Below are positions 56,039 through 64,000 of a stretch of 64,000 nucleotides of DNA, one piece after another; position 1 is the stretch's first letter, and every line of letters starts with the position of its first letter. The translations under genes and the position numbers were made by a program. This stretch comes from Pseudoduganella namucuonensis (GTDB lineage: Bacteria; Pseudomonadota; Gammaproteobacteria; Burkholderiales; Burkholderiaceae_D): contig NZ_FPBO01000017.1 of the NCBI RefSeq assembly GCF_900116645.1, positions 98,136-162,135 on the forward strand, given 5' to 3'. A model generated the notes under the pieces. The model saw nothing but the letters and a program-made list of their open reading frames with translations. It made no database searches and was not told where the DNA came from.

Positions 56039-58629
56039 TCACGCCCACGGATATCCTCAACGCCAGGATACTGATCGTGGACGACCAGGCGGTAAACGTG
56101 CAGTTGCTGGAATACCTGCTGACGACGACCGGCTACCAGGCCGTCAGCGCCACCACCGACCCGCGGGTGGTGGCGCCGTGGCACGAGCAGCACAACTACG
56201 ACCTGATCATCCTCGACCTGCACATGCCCGGCATGAACGGTTTCGACGTGATGGACGCGCTGCGCCCGCTGGAGGCCGAGGCCTACCTGCCGGTGCTGGT
56301 GGTGACGGCCGAGCCGGACAAGAAGCTGGCCGCGCTCGAGGCCGGCGCGCGCGACTTCGTCAGCAAGCCCTTCGACCCGGTGGAGGTGCTGACCCGCATC
56401 CGCAACATGCTGGAGGTGCGGCTGATGCACCGCGAGGCGACCAACTACAACGCGCTGCTGGAGCGGACCGTGCGCGAGCGCACCGCCGACCTGCAGCGCT
56501 TCCGCAGCGCCATGGACGCCACCGCCGACGCCATCTTCCTGATCGACCCCGGCAGCCTGGCGCTGGTGGACGTGAACGACGGCGCCTGCCGCATGCTGGG
56601 CTACGGCCGCCAGCAGCTGCTGGCGCTGGAGCCGTCGCGCCTCGGGCTCGGCTCGCCCGAGGAGCTGGCCCTCCGCGGCGGCGAGGCCGGGGACGGCGCG
56701 CGCGCGCCGCAGCTGTTCGAGCGGGAGCTGACCCGGCAAGACCTGGCCGGGGTGCCGGTGGAGGTGTACTGGCAGCTGCAGCGGGAGGACCAGGACCACC
56801 AGGGCGACGGCCAGCGCACGCTGATCTGCGTGGCGCGCGACATCAGCGAGCGGCGCCAGGCCGAGGAGCGCCTGCTGCACATGGCGCACTACGACAGCTT
56901 GACCGGCCTGCCCAACCGCACGCTGTTCTACCAGACGCTGGCCGACGCCATCGAGCTGGCGCACGACAAGGAATGGCGCATCGTGGTGCTGTTCATCGCG
57001 CTGGACCGTTTCAAGAACATCAACGACTCGCTGGGCGCCGGCGCCGGCGACGAACTGCTGCGCCAGTTCAGCAGCCGCCTGGTGCAGTGCGTGCGCATCC
57101 GCGACACCGTCGGCCGCCTGGGCGGCGACGAGTTCGCGCTGATCCTGACCATGACGCGCGACCAGCAGGACGCGGTGCTGGTGGCCAACGAGGTGCGCGA
57201 GGCGCTGCGCGCGCCGTTCGACCTGGAGGGCCACCCGGCGGCGCTGACGGCGTCCATCGGCATCGCCATGTACCCGGACGACGCCACCGATCCCGAGACG
57301 CTGGTGAAATACGCCGACACCGCGATGGAGCGCGCCAAGCAGGCCGGGCGCGACGGCTACCGCTTCTTCACGGCCGGCATGAACGTGCAGGTGCTGGCGC
57401 GGCTGGACCTGGAGATGGCGCTGCGGCGCGCGCTCGACGAGGACGAGCTGGTGCTGTACTACCAGCCCAAGGTCAACCTGACCACGGGCCGCATCAGCGG
57501 CGTGGAGGCGCTGCTGCGCTGGCAGCGTCCGGGCGTGGGGCTGGTGTACCCGGCCGAGTTCGTGCCGGTGCTGGAGGACACGGGGCTGATCGTGCGCGTC
57601 GGCGCCTGGATCATCGAGGCCGCCTGCCGCCAGATCGCGGCCTGGAACCGCTCGCTGGTGGGGCCGGTGCACGTGGCGGTCAACGTGTCCAGCCGCCAGT
57701 TCGTCGAGGGCGACCTGGAGGCGGAGGTGCAGTCCGCGCTGGAGCGCCACAAAGTGCCGCCGGAACTGCTGGAGCTGGAATTGACGGAGACGGCGCTGAT
57801 GTCGAACGCCGAGCGCACCATCGGCGTGCTGCAGCGGCTCAAGGCGATCGGCGTGAAATGCGCGATCGACGACTTCGGCACCGGCTATTCCAGCCTGGCC
57901 TACCTGCAGCGCTTCCCGATCGACAAGCTGAAGATCGACATCGCCTTCGTGCGCGACATCACCACCAATCCCAACGACGCGGCCATCGCGCTGGCCATCA
58001 TCAGCATGGCGCACAGCCTGAAGCTGCGCGTGATCGCCGAGGGGGTGGAGTCGCGGCCGCAGCTGGAGTACCTGCGGCGCAACCGCTGCGACGAGATCCA
58101 GGGCTATTTCTTCAGCCGCCCGCTGCCGGCCGACGAGCTGGGCCAGCTGGTGGAGGCCGGCAAGGGCTTGCCGCCGGACCCGGGCCAGGCGGCCGAGCCG
58201 CCGCAGACGCTGCTGATCGTGGACGACGACGTCAACGTGCTGTCCTCGCTGCACCGGCTGTTCCGGCGCGACGGCTACCGCATCCTGACGGCGGTGTCGC
58301 CGGCCGAGGGTTTCGAGCTGCTGGCGCTGCACCCGGTGCAGGTGATCGTGTGCGACCAGCGCATGCCCATCATGAGCGGCACCGAGTTCCTCAGCAAGGT
58401 CAAGGAGATGTATCCGGACACGATACGCATCATCCTGTCCGGATACACGGGGCTGGAGGCGGTGCTGGACTCGATCAACCGCGGCGCGATCTACCGCTTC
58501 TACACCAAGCCCTGGGACGACACCCAGCTGCGCGACAACATCCGGCTGGCGTTCCACCACTACTGGCTGATGCACGGCAGCGGCCGCCGCGCCGGCGACC
58601 CGAACGAGGACCACACCGCGCTGGCGTAG
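56035..58629 (+). CDS. REC-PAS-GGDEF-EAL-REC signalling protein
   Basis: 864-residue soluble protein with receivers at both ends. REC1: ILIVDDQAVN, Asp61. PAS ~160-290. GGDEF motif at 363-367 with RIRD five residues upstream (I-site), but the metal-binding Asp is Ala322 (FIALDRFKNIND) and the usual GH of the next loop is GA (SLGAGAGDELL). EAL: Glu491 (GVEALLRW), NVSSRQF, ELTET, CAIDDFGTGYSSLAYL, LKIDIAFV, AEGVES and IQGYFFSRPL are all conserved. REC2: LLIVDDDVNVLSS, Asp774, in a CheY/FixJ-like form common in RpfG-type regulators. I expect a c-di-GMP phosphodiesterase with a regulatory GGDEF. Third gene of the YfiR operon. Confidence 0.92.
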   Translation: MITPTDILNARILIVDDQAVNVQLLEYLLTTTGYQAVSATTDPRVVAPWHEQHNYDLIILDLHMPGMNGFDVMDALRPLEAEAYLPVLVVTAEPDKKLAALEAGARDFVSKPFDPVEVLTRIRNMLEVRLMHREATNYNALLERTVRERTADLQRFRSAMDATADAIFLIDPGSLALVDVNDGACRMLGYGRQQLLALEPSRLGLGSPEELALRGGEAGDGARAPQLFERELTRQDLAGVPVEVYWQLQREDQDHQGDGQRTLICVARDISERRQAEERLLHMAHYDSLTGLPNRTLFYQTLADAIELAHDKEWRIVVLFIALDRFKNINDSLGAGAGDELLRQFSSRLVQCVRIRDTVGRLGGDEFALILTMTRDQQDAVLVANEVREALRAPFDLEGHPAALTASIGIAMYPDDATDPETLVKYADTAMERAKQAGRDGYRFFTAGMNVQVLARLDLEMALRRALDEDELVLYYQPKVNLTTGRISGVEALLRWQRPGVGLVYPAEFVPVLEDTGLIVRVGAWIIEAACRQIAAWNRSLVGPVHVAVNVSSRQFVEGDLEAEVQSALERHKVPPELLELELTETALMSNAERTIGVLQRLKAIGVKCAIDDFGTGYSSLAYLQRFPIDKLKIDIAFVRDITTNPNDAAIALAIISMAHSLKLRVIAEGVESRPQLEYLRRNRCDEIQGYFFSRPLPADELGQLVEAGKGLPPDPGQAAEPPQTLLIVDDDVNVLSSLHRLFRRDGYRILTAVSPAEGFELLALHPVQVIVCDQRMPIMSGTEFLSKVKEMYPDTIRIILSGYTGLEAVLDSINRGAIYRFYTKPWDDTQLRDNIRLAFHHYWLMHGSGRRAGDPNEDHTALA

Positions 58630-58635
58630 GCGCGC

Positions 58636-59607
58636 TCAGGAGAAGTGGTCGAACCCCCGCAATTGAAGGTCCAGCGCCGCGCCGACGGCGTCCGCCAGCC
58701 GCAGGCCGGGCTCGGCCTCGATCCGTCCCACCCGCGTCACCGGCGTGCCGCAGCGCGCGCCCGCCGCCAGGACGGCCTCGCGCGCCGAGACCGGCGCCGT
58801 GAAGCACAGCTCGTAATCGTCGCCGCCCGCCGCCGTGTAGCGGCGCCGCAGCGCGATGTCGCGCGTGGCCAGCACCGGCCCGGCCGGCAGCGCGTCCACG
58901 TCCAGCGTGGCGCCCACCCCCGAACGCTTGAGGATGTGGCCGAGGTCGCCCACCAGCCCGTCCGAGAGGTCGATCGCCGCGCGCGCCAGGCGCGACCCCG
59001 CCAGCAGCGCGCCCAGCGCCACCCGCGGCGTGGGCGTGTACAGGCGCGCGCCGGCCGCGGCCAGCTCGGCCGCGGTCAGCGCCGGCCCGGTGTCCTGGTC
59101 CAGGCGCGCGGCCAGCGCCAGGCGCGCGTCGCCCAGCGTGCCCGAGACCCAGACGTCGTCGCCCGCCAGTGCGGCGTCGCGGCGCAGCGCGTGGCCGGGC
59201 GCGACCTCGCCGAAGATGGTGACGCAGATGTTGAGCGGCCCCCTGGTGGTGTCGCCGCCGATCAGTTCGCAGCCGTGCGCGTCGGCCAGCGCGAACAGCC
59301 CGCGCGCGAAGCCGGCTAGCCAGTCGCGGTCGGACGAGGGCAGCGCCAGCGCCAGCGTGAAGCCCACCGGGCGGGCGCCCATGGCCGCCAGGTCGGACAG
59401 GTTGACGGCCAGGCTCTTATGGCCCAGCCGCGCGGCGTCCTCGCCGGCGAAGAAATGGCGGCCCTCGACCAGCATGTCCGACGAGATCGCCGTCTGCGCG
59501 CCGGGCGTGGGCGCGAGCAGCGCGCAGTCGTCGCCTATGCCCAGCACGGCGCGGGTGGGGCGGGGACGGTCGAAGTATTCAGTGATGAGGTCGAATTCGG
59601 AGAGCAT
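58636..59607 (-). CDS. thiL: Thiamine-monophosphate kinase
   Basis: 323-residue ThiL, which phosphorylates TMP to thiamine diphosphate. SEFDLITEYF, VLGIGDDCALL, SSDMLVEGRHFF, KSLAVNLSDLAAMGA and AIDLSDGLVGDLGHIL are the conserved Mg-ATP and substrate motifs. It converges with the REC-GGDEF-EAL gene with a 6-bp gap and follows an unknown gene 18 bp upstream on the same strand. Confidence 0.96.
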   Translation of the reverse strand: MLSEFDLITEYFDRPRPTRAVLGIGDDCALLAPTPGAQTAISSDMLVEGRHFFAGEDAARLGHKSLAVNLSDLAAMGARPVGFTLALALPSSDRDWLAGFARGLFALADAHGCELIGGDTTRGPLNICVTIFGEVAPGHALRRDAALAGDDVWVSGTLGDARLALAARLDQDTGPALTAAELAAAGARLYTPTPRVALGALLAGSRLARAAIDLSDGLVGDLGHILKRSGVGATLDVDALPAGPVLATRDIALRRRYTAAGGDDYELCFTAPVSAREAVLAAGARCGTPVTRVGRIEAEPGLRLADAVGAALDLQLRGFDHFS

Positions 59608-59625
59608 GCGGCATTTTACCGCCCG

Positions 59626-60033
59626 CTAGCCGGCGGCGGGCAGCGTCAGCGGCATATGGCCGATGGCGAAGTTGGCCGGCACCGTCTCGGCCGAGAAGAA
59701 CAGCCAGTCGTGGTTGGCCAGCTTGACGGCCACGCCGTCGACGTTGAAGCGGGCCGACAGGTCCGGCGTGAAGAACAGCTGCGGGCCGGCCTCGTAGGCG
59801 GCGCCGGCCAGCATCACCAGCAGCTTGCACGGGCCCGCCTCCACCGTCAGCGACTCGGGCGCCAGCCGCGCCAGCCTGCCGCGGCCCGTCTGCATCAGGC
59901 CGCCCAGCGAGCGGCTGTAGACGAAGGCCAGGTCCAGGCCGTCGCGCTGCCAGTCCAGCAGCCGGCGCCAGGCGCCGTCGGCGCCGGCTTCGGCGAGGTC
60001 GGTGACGGATGATGTGGCGACCAGTGCGGTCAT
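59626..60033 (-). CDS. Hypothetical protein upstream of thiL
   Basis: 135-residue protein with no signal peptide or membrane helix and no family I recognise. It has an acidic start (TDLAEAGADGAWRRLLDW), a central LVYSR-like segment (LAFVYSRSLGGLMQTG) and strand-rich C-terminal half (VAVKLANHDWLFFSAETVP). It could be a small beta-barrel binding domain. The ATG at 60033 follows GGAGAAAACC; a start ten codons earlier is less likely. It precedes thiL by 18 bp on the same strand. Confidence 0.7.
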   Translation of the reverse strand: MTALVATSSVTDLAEAGADGAWRRLLDWQRDGLDLAFVYSRSLGGLMQTGRGRLARLAPESLTVEAGPCKLLVMLAGAAYEAGPQLFFTPDLSARFNVDGVAVKLANHDWLFFSAETVPANFAIGHMPLTLPAAG

Positions 60034-60096
60034 GGTTTTCTCCCCGGGGGCAGCGTCAGGCACGCCACGCCAGTCTAGCGCAAGACGGGGGCGGTG

Positions 60097-60309
60097 TCAG
60101 TCGCGGTCGGTGCTGCGCTTTCGCTGGGCCTTGAGGAAGTGCACCCGGCGCACCGAGCTGTATTGCCACAGGCCGGCCGAGGCCACCGCGGTCAGCGCCA
60201 GCAACGCGGCCTGTTCCGTGCCTTGCGGCGCGAAGAACAGGCAGACCGAGCTGACGGGAAAGATCACACTGGAGAGACGGAAGCAGTTGTGCCAGAACTG
60301 GTAGCTCAT
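60097..60309 (-). CDS. Small two-helix membrane protein, unknown
   Basis: 70-residue protein with two hydrophobic stretches (VIFPVSSVCLFF and AALLALTAVASAGLWQYSS) and a basic tail rich in Arg and Lys. AAAGGCGCGCG precedes the ATG. No family recognised. It stands alone, 63 bp upstream of the hypothetical gene, next to the long AT-rich region before maeB. Confidence 0.6.
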   Translation of the reverse strand: MSYQFWHNCFRLSSVIFPVSSVCLFFAPQGTEQAALLALTAVASAGLWQYSSVRRVHFLKAQRKRSTDRD

Positions 60310-60507
60310 CGCGCGCCTTTCTAAGAAGACAATTGGCCCAGTCTAATGCGCACACTTGAGCATGTCCAGGAGCGCACTGTTGTAAACACCTGTTTTTTCA
60401 GCGTTTTGTTTTCACGTCACTATGATTTTCATACCACATTGTGAACATGCGTTTCTCCTGATAAGAACGCGCTCCATATTCGCTTATCGTTTTAAGGCGG
60501 CCGAAAT

Positions 60508-60516
60508 TGATAGAAT
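60508..60516 (+). promoter_or_regulatory. Extended -10 candidate P1 of maeB
   Basis: TGATAGAAT reads as TGn plus TAGAAT (one mismatch to TATAAT), 126 bp before the maeB start. No good -35 is visible, as is common for extended -10 promoters. Confidence 0.4.
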
Positions 60517-60593
60517 TTAACGATTAGTGACTTTAAGTCGATAGTTTTTAACCCATATTGGTGAAAATACCTACCTGATTGAAAGAATCAGTC

Positions 60594-60602
60594 TGATAGA
60601 AT
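60594..60602 (+). promoter_or_regulatory. Extended -10 candidate P2 of maeB
   Basis: A second TGATAGAAT, 40 bp before the maeB ATG, identical to the copy 86 bp upstream. Transcription from here would give a leader of about 33 nt with the AGGAAGG ribosome-binding site. Confidence 0.45.
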
Positions 60603-60642
60603 CGGAGGCTTTCCGATAGACAAACAGGAAGGCAGCAACAGC

Positions 60643-62961
<2,319 letters not shown>

Positions 62962-62973
62962 TCCGCGTTTCGG

Positions 62974-63002
62974 GAAAAAGCCAGCTCCGGCTGGCTTTTT
63001 TC
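62974..63002 (+). terminator. Intrinsic terminator after maeB
   Basis: AAAAAGCCAGC (to 62985), TCCG loop, GCTGGCTTTTTT (from 62990): a 7-bp GC-containing stem extended by A-T pairs, 13 bp after the maeB stop. Confidence 0.9.
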
Positions 63003-63125
63003 TTTCCAGAAGTTTCCCTGTAACAATGTGTAAGTGTTGTAATGGCCCCGGCGCGTCCACGGGGTCCGTGCATGTCTCTGTTACAATGCTCGGCTATCTA
63101 TGCTTGTTGAAAACGCAAAAAAACC

Positions 63126-64000
63126 ATGCAAAAGACTAAGAAAGCCCTCGTTACGGGCATCACCGGCCAGGACGGCGCCTACCTCGCGGAATTGCTGCTG
63201 GGCAAAGGCTATGAAGTCACCGGCACCTACCGCCGCACCAGCTCGGTCAATTTCTGGCGCATCGAAGAGCTCGGCATCCAGAACCACCCGAATTTGAAAC
63301 TGGTCGAATACGACCTCACCGACCTGAGCTCGAGCATCCGCCTGCTGCAAACGGGCGGCTTCGACGAGATCTACAACCTGGCGGCGCAAAGCTTCGTCGG
63401 CGTCTCCTTCGAGCAGCCGATCACCACCGCCGAGATCACCGGCGTCGGTCCGGTCAACCTGCTCGAGGCGATCCGCATCGTCGACCCGAAGATCCGCTTC
63501 TACCAGGCGTCGACCTCGGAAATGTTCGGCAAGGTGCAGGCCATCCCGCAAAAGGAAGACACCCCGTTCTATCCGCGCAGCCCCTACGGCGTGGCCAAGC
63601 TGTACGCGCACTGGATGACGGTGAACTACCGCGAGTCCTACGGCATCTTCGGCTGCTCGGGCATCCTGTTCAACCACGAGTCGCCGCTGCGCGGCCGCGA
63701 GTTCGTCACCCGCAAGATCACCGACTCGGTCGCCAAGATCAAGCTGGGCAAGCTGGAGACGCTGGAACTGGGCAACCTGGACGCCAAGCGCGACTGGGGC
63801 TTCGCCAAGGAATACGTGGAAGGCATGTGGCGCATCCTGCAGGCCGACCAGCCCGACACCTACGTGCTGGCGACCAACCGCACCGAGACCGTGCGCGACT
63901 TCGTCACCATGGCCTTCAAGGCGGTGGACATCGCCATCGAATGGCAGGGCAGCGCGGACCATGAGACCGGCCACGACGCCCAGACCGGCAAGGTGCTGGT
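63126..64000 (+). CDS. gmd: GDP-mannose 4,6-dehydratase, 3' end beyond the window
   Basis: The first 291 codons of GMD, a short-chain dehydrogenase that converts GDP-mannose to GDP-4-keto-6-deoxymannose for fucose, rhamnose or perosamine in surface glycans. ALVTGITGQDGAYLAELLL is the NADP loop; NLAAQSFVGVSFEQP, the Ser/Thr site ASTSEMFG, Tyr and Lys in SPYGVAKLYAHW, and RDWGFAKEYVEGMW are conserved. NHESPLRG departs from the usual NHESPRRG by one residue. The remaining C-terminal ~60 residues are outside. It may open a polysaccharide cluster to the right. Confidence 0.95.
   Translation, partial: MQKTKKALVTGITGQDGAYLAELLLGKGYEVTGTYRRTSSVNFWRIEELGIQNHPNLKLVEYDLTDLSSSIRLLQTGGFDEIYNLAAQSFVGVSFEQPITTAEITGVGPVNLLEAIRIVDPKIRFYQASTSEMFGKVQAIPQKEDTPFYPRSPYGVAKLYAHWMTVNYRESYGIFGCSGILFNHESPLRGREFVTRKITDSVAKIKLGKLETLELGNLDAKRDWGFAKEYVEGMWRILQADQPDTYVLATNRTETVRDFVTMAFKAVDIAIEWQGSADHETGHDAQTGKVL

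Larger units (their letters stand above)
60310..60642. other. 333-bp AT-rich intergenic region upstream of maeB
   Basis: This is the longest gene-free stretch of the window and much richer in A+T than its surroundings. I see no open frame of note, no tRNA and no terminator. It contains two TGATAGAAT strings (listed separately) and a ribosome-binding site AGGAAGG before maeB. Most of it probably serves as the promoter/regulatory region of maeB and of the divergent small membrane gene. Confidence 0.6.

Noticed and set aside
55939..58614. An 891-codon minus-strand open frame opposite the REC-GGDEF-EAL gene
   Set aside because: Shadow of the real plus-strand gene; composition and lack of motifs exclude it.

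Overview
The window is chromosomal DNA from a high-GC (about two-thirds G+C by eye) betaproteobacterium, most likely Oxalobacteraceae close to Massilia, Duganella or Janthinobacterium. This rests on the gene blocks recA-recX-DUF2889-sucCD-pilA, pgk-pyk-fba-purC-purE-purK-tsaC and maeB-gmd, and on the proteins themselves. No database search was run. The coding strand is almost fully occupied. I found no rRNA, tRNA, CRISPR array, transposase or prophage. The first gene (S9 peptidase) and the last (gmd) run off the window.

Layout. 1-5.7 kb holds three tandem secreted S9 serine peptidases (minus strand). 5.8-10.3 kb is a translationally coupled operon: OmpR-type regulator, TctE-like kinase, DUF4212 small subunit and a large sodium:solute symporter. 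10.4-17.2 kb has SOS-controlled recA with recX, a DUF2889 gene, sucCD, an FHA protein, a sigma-54 type pilA and a YcgR-like PilZ flagellar brake. 17.4-25 kb holds a VapBC module, moaC, an M48 protease, a FUSC membrane protein, a DUF2946-like protein, a YheT hydrolase, an NTF2-like protein, a zinc-finger protein and azlCD. 25-32.8 kb is the glycolysis/purine block. 32.9-38.3 kb is a run of two lipase-like lipoproteins, an SGNH esterase lipoprotein and an OmpW porin. 38.4-48.9 kb includes gcdH, a flavin reductase, msrA, an HD-GYP regulator with a hybrid kinase, cfa, a hemerythrin-PdxH fusion, tcdA, thpR and an FKBP. 49-53.2 kb has cysK, a SmtB-like regulator with a His-rich cation exporter, a TraM/TraL-like pair and pncC. 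53.4-58.6 kb is a YfiR / CHASE8-type hybrid kinase / REC-PAS-GGDEF-EAL-REC operon. 58.6-64 kb holds thiL, two small unknown genes, maeB and gmd.

Most genes are housekeeping. The points most worth a second look are: (i) a diiron hemerythrin-type domain fused to pyridoxamine-phosphate oxidase; (ii) an orphan pair resembling IncP TraL/TraM with no other transfer genes; (iii) a YfiR operon whose output protein keeps GGDEF and an I-site but has lost the metal-binding Asp, with an intact EAL domain; (iv) a family of palindromic REP-like elements placed exactly between stop and start codons of co-directional genes, a related longer element inside a coding sequence, and a dRS3-like palindrome that supplies a stop codon; (v) a perfect 12-2-12 operator in front of a predicted zinc-sensing regulator. 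Signalling genes are dense: four sensor kinases or response-regulator modules plus three c-di-GMP-related proteins.
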